NCBI GenBank assembly: GCA_019059635.1
Contig: JAGVRJ010000006.1
Location: forward strand, 496,001-560,000
Reading direction: 5' to 3'
Source: Proales similis
Taxonomy: Eukaryota > Rotifera > Eurotatoria > Ploima > Proalidae
Length of the DNA: 64,000 nt
Shown here: positions 1 through 12,736 of the stretch, in pieces
Numbering within the stretch: position 1 is the stretch's first letter
Layout of the letters: each line of letters starts with the position of its first letter
Translations under genes and position numbers: made by a program
The notes under the pieces: model-generated
Databases searched by the model: none
The model's input: only the letters and a program-made list of their open reading frames with translations
Told to the model about the DNA's origin: nothing

Positions 1-3000
1 AATTATCACATATTTTACTGCATGTTAGCAGGTCTTAGCGGCGAGGACAAGCAAAAACTGGGCCTCGGATCGGCCCAAGATTATCAGTACCTTCGTAAAG
101 GTGACTGCATTGTGTGCGATGGGCGTGACGACTCGCTCGAGTTTGCCAACATAAGATCGGCATGTAAGGTGCTTACTTTCGCCGACGATGAGTTTTGGAA
201 CATATTGAAGCTGCTGGCCGCCATTCTTCAAATCGGAAACATTCAATACAAAGCAACTGCAATAAACAATTTAGATGCGACTGAGATCATTAATAAACGA
301 GTTGTTGAAATGGCCGCCCGTCTTCTGGAGTTTTCGCCGCGTGATTTGGTCATAGCGCTCACGACTAAAACAATATTCACTTCAGGCGAAACAGTCACGT
401 CGACATTGGCACAACATCAGTCGGTGGACGTTCGTGATGCTTTCGTAAAAGGCATCTACGGCCGCCTGTTCATTTGGATTGTGGACAAAATAAACGCGGC
501 GATTTTCAAACCGCTTGAGCCTGGTGCATACCGCAAGTCGATCGGTGTGCTCGATATATTCGGTTTTGAGAATTTCAACTCCAACAGCTTTGAACAGCTG
601 TGCATAAACTACGCCAACGAGAATCTTCAACAGTTCTTTGTTCAGCACATATTTAAGCTCGAGCAAGAAGAGTACAACAACGAGCACATAAACTGGCGTA
701 ACATCCAATTCACCGATAACCAGGAAATATTGGACATGATCGCCGTTAAGCCGATGAACATCATATCGCTCATCGACGAGGAAAGCAAATTTCCAAAAGG
801 CACCGATCTGAGCTGTTTGGAGAAACTTCACAAGTTCCATGGCTCGCATCGAGATTATGTGAAGCCTCGATCAGCCGCCACCCACGCATTCGGACTGGTG
901 CACTTTGCCGGCAACGTTGAGTACAATGTTAATGGTTTCTTAGAAAAAAATCGCGACACGTTCAGTGGAGATCTGATGCAACTCATTCAGGCATCGAGCA
1001 ATCAGTTTCTCACCGATTTGTTTCTCAGCGACATGCAGATCGGTTCGGAGACACGAAAGAGAACGCCGACATTGGGTGCTCAATTTAAGAAATCGCTTGA
1101 CGCGCTAATGGCCACGCTGAATTCTTGTTCACCATTTTTCGTTCGCTGTATAAAACCCAACGAGATGAAAGAGGCAATGAGCTTTGATCGTCAGCTGGTA
1201 GTTCGTCAACTGCGCTACTCTGGTATGATGGAGACGATTCGAATTAGACGCGCTGGGTATCCAATTCGTCATTCATACGATGATTTTGTTGATCGATATC
1301 GCTCACTTATTGACGGAGTCGGTCCATCGCATAAAGAGGACTGTAAGGCAGCAAGTACTCGTATATGTCAGGCAGTTCTTGGCTCGAGCGATTATCAGCT
1401 GGGCAAAACCAAAGTCTTTCTCAAGGATGCACAAGACGTTTATCTTGAACAGCTGCGCGAAGAGGTGATGGCCAGGAAAATACTTGTGCTGCAGAAATGC
1501 ATCCGAGGCTGGGCCCAACGACGCAAGTATCAACGATATAGGCGCAGTGCGCTAATAATTCAATCCAACTGGCGTGGATTTAAACAGCGGCGCAATTACT
1601 TGCTCATGAAACAAGGTTTCATGCGACTTCAGGCTATGTACCAGGCTCGGCTACTCTCGCACAGGTTCAATATATTGCGCACGCGCATCATTAACCTGCA
1701 GCGCTACTGCCGTCTTTACCTGTCCAAACAGAACTATCAGAAGAAAATGAGCGCCATATTGAAGATTCAAGCCGGCGTACGCAAGTTTATTGCTCAAAAA
1801 GCCTATCAGCGAATGAAAAGCGAAAACGAAAAGAGAATGCAAGTCGAAAAGCTTAGATTCGAAGAGCAAAAAAGGCTTGAGCTACAGCTGGGCGCTAAAA
1901 GAGCCAAGCAAGAAGCCGAAAAGTCGTACAATGAGCGTCTCCAACAGATTGAGATCGAAAAGAAAGAAGCGGAGCGTCGAGAAAAGGATGAAGTTCGCAA
2001 GAAACGAGACCTAATTCAAAACGCCAAGAATCATAGCCAGAACGAGCTTAAAGATGACAACAAGATTCTTGATGAAATGTTCTCAAATATTATGCCACAT
2101 CAGAGTTCGGACAGTCCGCAAGGTGAGCTGATCAAAGACAGCATACCGAGACCAAAGACGGACGAAAACTTGGATGAGTATTTGTTCTCAAAGTTTGCGG
2201 CCACATTCTTCCAAGGCAACGCAAGCCACGAGCATAGCAAGAAAGCACTCAAACACTCGCTGCTACCGCTCAAGTCTGAGGGTGACCAGCTGGCCGCGTT
2301 GGCTGTTTGGATTACGATTTTACGCTTCATGGGCGACTTGCCAGACATAAAGCTGGCAGCTGTTGAGTCGCGCAGTAGCCGCGACAACACATCGGTTATG
2401 TCAAAAATCTACTCGACACTCGGACGCAAGTTTAACAAAAAAGATTTGGAAGAGGCGCAAAAGATGAGCGAAGAGATAGAAAACCAGCCGTCGAACCAGT
2501 CGTCGAGCAAAGTGAAGAGCAAAAGTATGAAGAAGAAGCTCGTGAGTCTTACGCTTAAGAAGCGTTCCAAACTCACCGAAGAGGTCACAAACAAGCTTAG
2601 AGACGGCAACATCGAGGCGAGTAACTACAGCGGTGGCAATCCGTTTCTTGACGAAAAGCCTACCAGCAACCTTGAGAAGCTTCACTTCATTATCGGCATC
2701 GGCATATTGAGACCGGAGCTTAGAGACGAGATCTATTGCCAAATATGCAAACAACTCAACTCAAATCCGAACAAAAACAGTCACGCCAGAGGATGGATAC
2801 TTCTCTCGTTGTGTGTTGGCTGTTTCGCTCCTTCTGACAAGTTTGTCAAATACTTGCGCAATTTCATTCAACGAGGCCCGCCCGGATATGCGCCCTACTG
2901 CGATGAACGTTTGCAAAGAACGTTCATGAATGGTCCGAGGAGCCAGCCGCCCTCGTGGCTCGAGTTGCAGGCAACCAAATCCAAAAAACCACTTATGTTG

Positions 3001-6000
3001 CCGATAACGTTCATGGACGGCAACACAAAAACGCTTTATGCTGACTCGGCGACCACAGCACGTGAGCTGTGCGATGCGCTCAGTGACAAAATTGGGCTAA
3101 GAGATCGATTTGGCTTTTCTCTTTACATTGCTCTATTCGACAAAGTTTCTTCGTTGGGCAGCGGAGGTGATCACGTAATGGATGCAATCAGTCAGTGTGA
3201 ACAGTACGCAAAAGAGCAAGGCGCGCAGGAGAGAAACGCTCCTTGGCGCTTGTTCTTTCGCAAAGAAATTTTCGCACCATGGCACAGCCCGGCTGAGGAT
3301 CCGGTTGCTACAAATCTTATTTACCAACAAGTTGTGCGCGGTATCAAGTTCGGCGAGTACAGATGCGATAAAGAGGAAGATTTGGCTATGATCGCAGCGC
3401 AACAGTATTACATCGACTACGGAGACATATTGAACCAAGATCGTCTTCAGGCGTTGCTGCCCACCTACTGTGTGCCCGATTTCTACTTGAACAACAACTC
3501 GGCCAAGAGCATGGAGCGATGGGTACAAACGGTGATGAATGCGCATCGAAAGGTTTCTCCATTAAATCACCTCGTTTCTTTTTATTAAAGTTTTTTAATC
3601 ATCCATATGAAGAGTTATTACGCCCGCGAAAAGGTCGCGCCCATCAAGGTTAAAGAGGATATCGTAAACTACGCCATGTACAAATGGCCTCTGTTGTTCT
3701 CTCGGTTCTACGAAGCATACCGATTCAGTGGTCCTAGTCTGCCCAAGAATGATGTGATAATTGCCGTCAACTGGACCGGCGTCTACGTGGTCGATGATCA
3801 AGAACAAGTGTTGCTCGAGTTCTCATTCCCCGAGATTACATCAGTATCCACAACAAAGTAAGCGGTACTCAATTTGAAGGCCTTTCAAATTTTTCTTAAT
3901 TTTGCTTTTGCCCTAGAACTGGCAAAGCTCATTCACAAAACTTTACCTTGTCAACTATCAAAGGCGACGATTACACATTTACATCGAGCAATTCAGACGA
4001 TATTCGTGAACTTGTAGTCTCTTTTCTCGAAGGCCTAAAACGTAAAAGTCGCTACGTAATCGCTCTACAAGACTACGCACCAACGGGTATGTTCCTCATT
4101 CTTTCGGCTTTGGTTTCTTGTCCGTCAATTACCAAAAATTTTATTAATTCAAGATAAAAATGCAAGCTACTTGTCTATGAAAAAGGGCGACCTGATCGTG
4201 CTTCAGCAAGAGAGCGTAGAGGCCTATTCTACTGGATGGTGTTTTGGCGAAAACGATCGCACCGGTAAACGTGGAGATTTTCCAGCCGAGTGTGTTTACC
4301 TGTTGCCTACCATGACCAAGCCGCCCAGCGAGATACTGGTAATTATCCCAGCTTTTTTTCGATCCGATTTTAAATGATCGAAAAACGCTTTTTATTTTAG
4401 CAATTATTTGCCCTTCAATCGTTGGAAAAAGCGAACGAGATCATAAATGCCAATCAAATGCAGCAATCTCTGTCGCAGGACGATAAAGGTCACACTCTGG
4501 AGCAGTACTCTTACGATCACTTCAGAGTTCAGGCAAAAAAAACGTGGACAAACACGTTTAGTAGACGAGGCGAGCGCCTATGGGCCTATCAAAAAGAGCC
4601 TCTAAAGCAACCGCTGTTAAAAAAGTTGGTTGGCAAAACAGAGCTGGCTGACGAGGCATGTGAGTGCTTTATGAGCATTCTCAAGTACATGGGCGATCAC
4701 CCGTCGACTCGAAAGAGAATGGGCAACGAACTCACTGATAGTATATTCGAGGCACCGTTGAAGAACGAAATTCTGAAAGACGAAATCTATTGCCAACTGC
4801 TCAAACAGCTGACCGAGAATCGAAACAAAATAAGCGAGGAAAGAGGCTGGGAGCTGCTGTGGCTAGCCACAGGCTGCTTTGCGCCCAGCGCCGCTCTACA
4901 AAAAGAGGTCAATCTCTTTCTTCGTACAAGACGCAACCAGTTTGCGCCCGACTGCATAATTCGACTACAGAAGACAATTAAAAACGGTCAACGGAAGTAT
5001 CCTCCACACCAGGTCGAGGTAGAGGCCATTCAGCATAAAACAACCCAAATATTTCACAAAGTCTACTTCCCGGACGACACGGACGAGGCGTTTGAAGTTG
5101 ACTCGTCTACTCGAGCCAAAGACTTTTGCCAGAATATTGCCGATCGTCTACGCCTAAAATCAGCCGAGGGTTTTAGTTTGTTTGTGAAAATCTCTGACAA
5201 AGTGATCAGTGTGCCTGAGGCGGACTTTTTCTTTGATTTCGTTCGCCACTTGACCGATTGGATAAAGAAGGCACGCGCCGGCAAAGACGGAACTACACCT
5301 AAATTTACCTATCAGGTGTTTTTTATGCGAAAGCTGTGGACCAACATTGTGCCTGGACGTGATAGAAATGCGGATATAATTTTCCATTACCACCAGGTTA
5401 GTTTCAAACACCCTTTTGCAAGCGAGTTAAATCATTTAAGGCGAAATTTTTCCCAAAATTAAAGGAACTGCCGAAATTGCTTCGAGGTTATCACAAATGC
5501 CGTATTGAGGAGGCTGCTGAACTCGCTTCATACATTTACCGAGTGCGATTTGGCGAGCAAACAACCTTTTTCGACAGTCTTGGGTAAACATATTTTTATT
5601 CTTTTTTTTTTAAGTTTAATTTTACAGTATTTCTGATTACGAATTTTGTAGCAAAATCCTCAAAGAGATGGTGCCTCTAGACTTGGTGAAGCAAATGAGC
5701 GTGGACGAATGGAAACGCTCCATCAAGGCTGTGTATGATAATCAGCCGTCCATGAATAAAGACGATGCCAAAATCCGCTTTTTGGAAACTATATACAAAT
5801 GGCCAACGTTCGGCTCGGCCTTTTTTGAAGTCAAGGTTTGTTCAAAATCATCTGGTCTCTTTGCTTGAATCTAAGATTTGCTTTCGAATCGAGCAGCAAA
5901 CCACGGAGCCCAATTACCCGGACATTTTACTAATCGCCATTAACAAAAACGGAGTCAATCTCATCCATCCTCAGACAAAGGATATTCTCGTTTGCCATCC

Positions 6001-6233
6001 ATTCACCAAAATATCCAATTGGAGCAGTGGCAACACTTATTTCCACATGACAATCGGCAATCTGGTTCGTGGAAGCAAATTGCTGTGTGAGACCGCCCTC
6101 GTAAGTATTCTATTTATCTTTTTTCATTTCTTGAATTCAAAATCCAATCCAATAGGGCTACAAAATGGACGACCTACTTACGAGTTATATAAGCCTGTTG
6201 CTAAGCAATTTAAACAAGCAGCGAAATGCTTGA
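1..6233 (+). CDS. MYO7A: Myosin VIIa heavy chain, 5'-truncated by window edge
   Basis: Unconventional actin motor that tensions and anchors membrane-linked actin bundles. The frame is open from base 1, where the residues NYHIFYC match the motor about 200 residues into the family protein, so the N-terminus lies off the window. Exons: <1-3552, 3613-3857, 3917-4086, 4154-4338, 4401-5396, 5465-5583, 5652-5835, 5897-6100, 6156-6233; about 1,910 residues visible. In order: rest of the motor ([24 protein letters not shown]), IQ motifs (about 1475-1815), a charged single-helix stretch (1815-2015), MyTH4 and FERM, SH3 (about 4050-4310), second MyTH4 and FERM. The final FERM keeps [11 protein letters not shown] and GSKLLCET. 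All phases join without gaps. The first 3.55 kb is one exon while the tail has eight introns of about 55-68 bp. Identity is very secure; small splice shifts are possible. Confidence 0.96.
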
Positions 6234-6536
6234 AAAAAATCGACACAGCTTGATCTGCTATATTCCATTCTGATCCTGTTTTCCCTAGCGTTGTAATTTA
6301 ATTGAATTTAATTTTATTTATGCTTTTCTTTCAATAATTTTCTTGCATTAGTTTATCTTCTTCAGATTCGATTTCGCATTTTTGCTTTCCTTCTGCTCTT
6401 TTTTCGCCGACTAAAATAACTTTTTTTCCACTTTGGATGATAAGATTCTCTTCAATCTCTGCTTAATTTTCTTTTTTAGGACATAAATGATGAGAAAAGG
6501 GCAAATTTATGAATTCATGATTCAATTTATTGAGTA

Positions 6537-6542
6537 AATAAA
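6537..6542 (+). terminator. Polyadenylation signal AATAAA for the myosin VIIa gene
   Basis: AATAAA lies about 300 bp after the myosin stop codon, with a T-rich stretch before it. It is the most plausible of several A-rich candidates; no transcript evidence is available. Confidence 0.4.
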
Positions 6543-8022
6543 ACAATTGAAGAAATATTTGGATAAATTCTATTTTCTCATTTGAATTTTAATCAGCGCG
6601 GCTTCGAAACGCTGACTTAAATCTTTCATTCAGTAAGGCCTCGATGGAACTGTTGCTTCAGATCATTATTGAGCATCATTCCTTTTCAAAGGGGCTTAGA
6701 AAGACGAACAGATCTGCTGTTGATAAAACAAAATATAAAAAAAGCCCTTCGATGATGTTTTGTTTCTCTGGCTTCGCTCAGTTCGGCTAGAAAAGCAGCG
6801 CACACGATTGCTTGCTCGGATTTGGCTAAAGAAACAATACCCTAACAACTGTTACAAGCGGAATACAGAAGAAACTGGAAAATTGTAGCAAATTGTAACT
6901 GCAGTATTGAGTGAGTCTGATTTTAGATGAATCCCACTAAACTTGACAAGTTTAACCCTTTGAACCCTTACCCTAACTATAGGTAACCATTTGTAGGTAG
7001 ATGACAAACTATTCGTCAATCAGATTAGATTCGTCAAGCAGCTGCTGATACTTTCAAAAAAGCTTGATATTGTGCGCTTCGCTTGCCGGATCATGTCGAT
7101 TCGCCTGAATCTCATTATGGCAGAATCGTCGGAATAGAAAAACATCCGGCCAAGCCTAAAGATTTGCCACTAAAGGCTGAGACAAAACTAATTGTATTGG
7201 TGGATTAATTTTATTAGTGGAAAAGAATTGAAATACGATTTAAAAAAATTCCCATAAAACTCGAAACCGATCGCCGTCGTTTAAAAATGATCAATTGCTC
7301 GCTGACCTGCCATACACCCGTTTAAAGCGTCCGAAGAGAGGAGAGTAGTAACATAAAATATGTTCATTTTTTACATGTTTTCACTTGATTCGTACTCGAA
7401 TTTAACTCATTACGCAGAAATTCATTGGAAAACTTTATTGTGAACGAGATCGAATTTAGATGTCTAAAATGTTCATTAAGTCTGTTGGTGCTAATATGTT
7501 GATGTTTAAGTTCGAAATGGCCCTCATTGCCTTTCTAGCTGATTAAAAGCAAACCAGTGAAGTTGATCTCATACGGAAAAACATTCTGATCAAAGTTGCC
7601 TTCCAAATTGAGAGAAGAGTCTCTTGTCTCTCATTCAGACGAACTGGAATCGCTGAGGAAAGCATTGTCATTACAACAAAAAAACTGAAAAAAAAAGAAA
7701 AAAATTCCAAAAAGCCCAGACCGCTAATCTTAGCTGAGATGAGATGAGATGGTCTTTATTTAGAGTCATCGGCGCCGCTGCTATTTAGCTAGTGTCTAGT
7801 TTTTTTCAATAAAATTAACAAGTGAACTGCTATCACTTGGGGTATCTTTTCGACTTGTTGTCTTGACCCAATGACATGGCCTTTGCGACCTCTTCCCCGA
7901 ATAAAAACTCAAACATCGACCTGACCCGAACTTGACAGGGCCCAGGTGTTGTTCTATCTTAATATTAGCTTAAAGCTTATCGACTGGAGTCAGTCTGAAA
8001 CGAATTCTTATTTCGCTTGGAG
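6543..8022. other. Intergenic DNA, no gene seen
   Basis: AT-rich spacer of about 1.5 kb with frequent stops in all frames. It holds a long A-rich run near 7670-7705 and a short GAGAT tandem (four units) near 7735-7752. I see no family-level coding signal, tRNA or mobile element. Confidence 0.6.
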
Positions 8023-8783
8023 ATGCGTCACTTTTCGCTTGTTCTGTGGGTGCTATCTGTATTGCAGCAGCATGTTATTCAAAGTCAAATAACAATTTCA
8101 ACGACAATTCTCTCTTCTATTCTATCCCGAAAACCGTTTCCCATATTGATTGTACCACCATTGATACAAACGTCAACTACAACAACAACTTTAGCAGCTC
8201 AAAGTTGCAAAAGTGGCGCAATGTTTGAACCAGATCCCAACGACTGCAATAAGTACTTTCAATGTGACGGAGCTCGATCGTTCCACCGCTCATGTTCACC
8301 TGGTCTCCATTTTGACTCGAATCTATTCTATTGTGGATTCCCGTATCAGGTTAGCGGGCCATGTGCCCGTCCCAATCGAGGTATATCACTAATCAAGCAG
8401 CTTTATCATATTTTTTCCTCACTTTACTTATCTATTCGACTCTATGATAAGAATGCGAAGTTGATAACGAGTTGAGCGCCGACCCATCTGGTTGCGACAA
8501 ATTCCGCATCTGCAATCACGGACATTGGGTTTATTTTCAATGCCCAAGTGGCACCCAATTCGATCCGACCGTCAAAATTTGCAATCATCAATCCGCAAGC
8601 GACTGTAGCACAGCTTCAATTCGTAAAGGTCCGTCCCAATAAACAACCCGTGATTTTTAAAATTAAAATTGGCTGTTTTTAGACTCGATTTCTAGGTGCC
8701 CGACATTCAGTCATGAGTCGATTCGAGCTGCGTTCTGCTCATCTGAACGATTTCGTCGCGATTACCCGAACTGCTGTGTATGA
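8023..8783 (+). CDS. Secreted chitin-binding protein with two peritrophin-A (CBM14) domains
   Basis: Three-exon model 8023-8380, 8461-8628, 8683-8783 gives 208 residues, with both introns in phase 1. The N-terminus (MRHFSLVLWVLSVLQQH) is a signal peptide, followed by a Ser/Thr-rich linker with a run of threonines near residue 52. Domain 1 has the six cysteines and aromatic spacing of CBM14 (motif DPNDCNKYFQC, then FHRSC and FYC). Domain 2 (DPSGCDKFRIC, YFQCPSG, KICN, SDC) keeps five cysteines and lacks the usual first one. The tail adds four cysteines, including CC near the end. It probably binds chitin in cuticle, gut lining or egg shell; tissue cannot be told. The start is the first ATG after an in-frame TTG. 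Exon 3 is the least certain part. Confidence 0.82.
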
Positions 8784-9198
8784 ATATTCATCTGTCTGTC
8801 TCTCTCTGACTCAAACATGCAAACATGCATGTCTTGGTTGGTGCCTCATGAAGGGATTCCTAAACTAAATCAATTAAAAATAAAACGAAGAAAATTATCA
8901 CATAATTTGATGCGATTTTTTTTGAAACAGTCGAAGAGGGAGAGTGCAGCATAAAGGCGACAATGCAGGATGCAGCCGTTTTTATGCTTTAAATAAGGTG
9001 ACTTAATCACACATAATTATTTTCGATCATAAATACCACGGTAACGACCGTACATCACGTAGTCAATCAGCTCTGTACCTTTGTAGCGCACCCATATTGC
9101 TAGTATTTTTGCGTAGTAAAAAAGACGCGAATTCCAATTTCAGACGAGTAAGGGCAGAGAAAGTTAGACGAGGGCGACAAACAAGTTCTTGTAGAAAT
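8784..9198. other. Spacer before EF-hand gene 1, no gene seen
   Basis: 415 bp between the chitin-binding gene and the first EF-hand gene. It must hold the 3' end of the former and the promoter of the latter. No further coding signal was found. Confidence 0.5.
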
Positions 9199-10041
9199 AT
9201 GGCATCGGTAAATGACAAATGAATAACGCCCTATAGTTTATTTTGCTCCGACTAAACTGGATTTTTTTCTCTTTTCAAATGCAGACATTAAGTTCCAAGC
9301 AGCTTAAAGGTGAGTTGGAAGAGTGCTCGCAGTTCAAACGATTTCGATCGCTTAACTCGGCCTTTATTCAATCATTGAGTTAATTTGAAACAAACTTATT
9401 CGAAACAGAATTGAGAGAATGCTTCGATTTGTTTGACAAAGACGGATCTGGTTCGATTTCAATTGTCGAACTGCGTCATGTCTGCGAGGCATTGTCACTT
9501 GTGATCAATGAAGAAGAGCTTGAAAATCTGATGGATCTAATGGACAAGGTTCGTGAGCTAACGAGAGCCATCAAGCTGCTGTGTAACAGTCACTTCTGAA
9601 TGCTCTAGAACAAAAAGGATGAAAGTGGCCAGATTGACTTTGACGAGTTTGCAGCTGTGATGGGTGAGCAGTTTTACAAGAGCCCAAGCAGGGACGAGCT
9701 CGAAGCCGCGTTCGACTATTTCGATAGAGGTTTGAGCCTCAACATCTCGCCAATACTGCGCCTTTCTCTCAATCAATAAAACACAGACGGCAGCGGGTTT
9801 ATAACAGAGGAGGAGCTGCTAAAGGTGATGTCCCACTTTCGAGGCAACATAACGCTCAATGACATCAGGAGCATGATCAACTCAATAGACAAGGACAATG
9901 ATGGTCGTATAAACAAAAATGGTAATTCGATTGGTTCATCTCTTAGCTGGTCCCTATTACTCTAAATCTTCATTTTAAAAACAACAAACCAACAAACAAT
10001 CTATTTCAGAATTCATTGAAATGATGTTGTCAAGTCAGTGA
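9199..10041 (+). CDS. Calmodulin-like four-EF-hand protein, copy 1
   Basis: Six exons: 9199-9207, 9285-9309, 9409-9548, 9618-9729, 9787-9921, 10010-10041, giving 150 residues, the usual length of calmodulin or troponin C. All four loops are canonical 12-mers: DKDGSGSISIVE, DKDESGQIDFDE, DRDGSGFITEEE and DKDNDGRINKNE. I chose the acceptor at 9617/9618 rather than 9608/9609 because the longer exon would add three residues and break loop 2. It is more divergent than true calmodulin and shares the EF2-EF3 linker pattern (FYK-P--EL--AF) with its two downstream neighbours, so the three look like local duplicates. It is likely a cytosolic calcium sensor; the target is unknown. The 9-nt first exon is the weakest part. 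Confidence 0.85.
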
Positions 10042-11678
10042 AAAAGATCACTCCGCTTTAAATTTTCTTCAAAAATTATTTCGATGTTTGATTTTTGTCA
10101 AAACCCTGATTTGATTGCTTTTTATTGTGCGAGAAGGCCTGATCCAAAGAGTCTCTCGCGAGATGAGAATAAAAATTTAATTTCTGGCTGATTGATTTAA
10201 ATAAAAAATACTTGAGAAAAAGAAAGCAACAAACTATCAAACATGACTGGTCTGAACAGAGTTCAAATAGATGAGAATTAAGAGGGACTTAAACAAAAAT
10301 ACTCTGAGAGATGAATTTATAGAAAGTTTGCGAGCTGAGTACATTTTGACGAATGCGAGAGAGAGATGAGAGGTCGTCCGGTGCCTTCTTTTGGTTAAGC
10401 CATTGGCTACTGGTGGTTGTGATAGTTCATGAAATTGATCGCCATGTGGAAGATGACAAATATCAGAATGACCACAACAAACATGAGCATGATGAATCTA
10501 ACTATGTGGTTTTCGCTCACGCTCACAACCGAGTGAGCTTCGTGAGAGTGAATCATGACAGTGGATGATGAAAGTGGGTGATGTTTGTCTTAAGGTCCGT
10601 CGCTATGCTGATTTTGTTCGGTCTGACGCTCTGACGCAATATGCTGCTTGCTTGATAAAGGGATAAGCGGTTGCTTGCGAGTATACTTTTGCAAATTTGC
10701 ATTGAACTTTGACACCTTTGACGCAGATTGAAGTGAAATAGACGACGCCAAACGATCTAAATTCAAATAGAAAAATAAAGAAACTCAACACAACAAATGA
10801 ATCAAGTGAAGGAGAGAAGAAATTGAAGAATAATGTTTGAAATGGTGGCTTTAATCTGACGCGGAAATTTCTTCTCTAATTCAAGAATACGAAGGAAACC
10901 ATTTAGGAAGCTGCCGTTGCCCTCTCAGTTTTTCACTCCCATCTTCCTTCAAACTGCCTTCTCTCCCTCACTCTTCTTTTATGCCCAAGTTAATTTTGTG
11001 GTGATTGTTGTGGTGATGGCGACGGTAGTTGTCGAGATTTGCAGGCTGCCAACAACCACTCTGACGCTCTTTTTGCTTCATTCCGTCATTGTGATTAAAA
11101 TTGCGAAAACAAAAAGAAGAGGGGTAAAAAAATAATGATCGAAAGGGAAAAGAAAAGTGAAAAAGGCACGTTTAAGGAAAACTCAAACAGAATTAATCGA
11201 TCGATTAACCGCAATCAATTTAACATCATCATTACTCATTGTGTTTAAGTTTGTTTAGACCAGCTGAAGTACCAAGGTGAGTGAGCGCGTGAGAGAGTGA
11301 GGAAGGCAGTAGAGGTGAATGCAAGTGGGCCTGCTTCGAGCACGTCTTAACTTGATTGTGAGAAGAGTGAACGCGTTAAGCATATCACGAATTGACTTAA
11401 ACCTTATTAAGGTTGTTTCCCGGCCACTCACACTGTTCTCTCTTTATTTCTTGGTTTGGGTTCTGAAATGTCCATGGATCAAAGTAGTCCTCTCTCGCAG
11501 CCGTCGGTCTGATTACTCAATTTGGAACTAATTCGTTATGTTTCTTTGCCTTCTAATTAGGCGTAGAAGCAAACGAAAGTAGGAGAATGAAAACTTTAAT
11601 TAAAAGAACTCTTTGAATTAAATATAGAAAGCAAAGAATCCAAGAGAGCAAAACACGCATCAATCACATTTGGGTGAC
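10042..11678. other. Spacer between EF-hand genes 1 and 2
   Basis: About 1.6 kb. An AATAAA at 10168-10173 is a likely polyadenylation signal for copy 1. Short open stretches on both strands (for example 10353-10568) have low-complexity His/Asp or Val content and no recognisable domain. No additional gene is supported. Confidence 0.5.
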
Positions 11679-12736
11679 ATGACGGTAAGCGTCTCAGGCA
11701 TTGCATGGCACGTCATGTGCTTTTGGCTTTTTTTGCTTCCTGTTGCGTTTCGCTTTTTTACTCGTCAAAGATGAGAGGCGCTACTCAATCAGGACAATCT
11801 ATAAACTGTCTCAAACAATGTTAATATTTTAATAAATTCGTCAAGAAGCAACTGAGCAAGGAGCAGCTGAGCGGTGAGTGTTCAATCAGATTTCCAGGCC
11901 AGTCGTTCGTTGGGCTGGCCATTCGCCTTCTCAACTTAACATTTTTTTCTCTCCAAATTGGCGATGGCTGCTTCAGAGTTACGCCAAGCGTTCGATATGT
12001 TCGATACGGACCGGAGCGGAGAAATAAATTTAACTGAGCTGAGAAATCTATCTAAGGCGCTCGGCATGAATATGAACGAAACAGAGCTCAGGTCGTTTCT
12101 AAAGCGAATCGACCGAAACGGAAACGGGCGCATTGAATTTATGGGTGATTAAATTAAGACGCTTTTCACTTTTGTTCAAATGGCTGGCTTGCTTTCTTGC
12201 TGGTTCATCCTGCTCTCCTTTGTCCGCCTGGTCCTGTTATCTCTTCACTGCTTCAATTGTCTCATATTTCATGTTTTAATTTTAAAATGTTTGCTTTTCA
12301 TTGAATTTTTTAATATTTCTTTTTAAAATCTTGCGGATTTAACAGAGTTTGCTGAGGAGATTAGCAAAGTGTATTTCAAGAAGCCAACTGCAAGTGAGCT
12401 CGATGAAGCGTTCAGAGTATTTGACAAGGTTGAGTTAAGATATTTCTCCGTTTGCCAACCACTGACACGAAATTCGTTGATTTTGGCAGGACGGGAGCGG
12501 GACAATAAGTCGGGAGGAACTACATCAAATCATGAAGCGCTACCAAAACATATATTCACTGGAGATGATCGACGAGTTTATAGCACGTGTCGATTCAGAC
12601 GGCAATGGCAAAATAAGCATCAAAGGCAAGTTTCTTTATTGGTTTTCCTCTTTAGCCTTCGTTGCAAGTGCTTTCTTTAGCTTAATCGTCTCAAAATCTG
12701 CTCTTTGTTTTAGAGTTTACCAACTTGGTCGCTTAA
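11679..12736 (+). CDS. Calmodulin-like four-EF-hand protein, copy 2
   Basis: Six exons: 11679-11684, 11846-11873, 11977-12144, 12346-12428, 12490-12625, 12714-12736, giving 147 residues. The loops are DTDRSGEINLTE, DRNGNGRIEFME, DKDGSGTISREE and DSDGNGKISIKE, all with Asp at position 1 and Glu at 12. The last intron starts with GC (AAAG then GCAAGT); no GT donor nearby keeps the phase needed for the acceptor, so a GC-AG intron is required. The start MTKQLSKEQLSELRQAF parallels MASTLSSKQLKELREC of copy 1, including the phase-1 intron before ELR. It is a probable cytosolic calcium sensor in a tandem family. AATAAA at 12875-12880 is a good polyadenylation signal. Confidence 0.85.

Noticed and set aside
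382-849. Minus-strand open frame of 155 codons within the myosin exon
   Set aside because: Shadow of the myosin VIIa motor on the opposite strand; no domain of its own.
6960-6990. Telomere-like sequence (CCCTTACCCTAACTATAGG)
   Set aside because: Only two imperfect units; not a telomeric repeat tract.
9609-9617. Alternative acceptor for EF-hand copy 1 that adds three residues (NKK)
   Set aside because: It would put Lys at position 1 of loop 2. The acceptor 9 bp downstream gives a perfect EF-hand loop.
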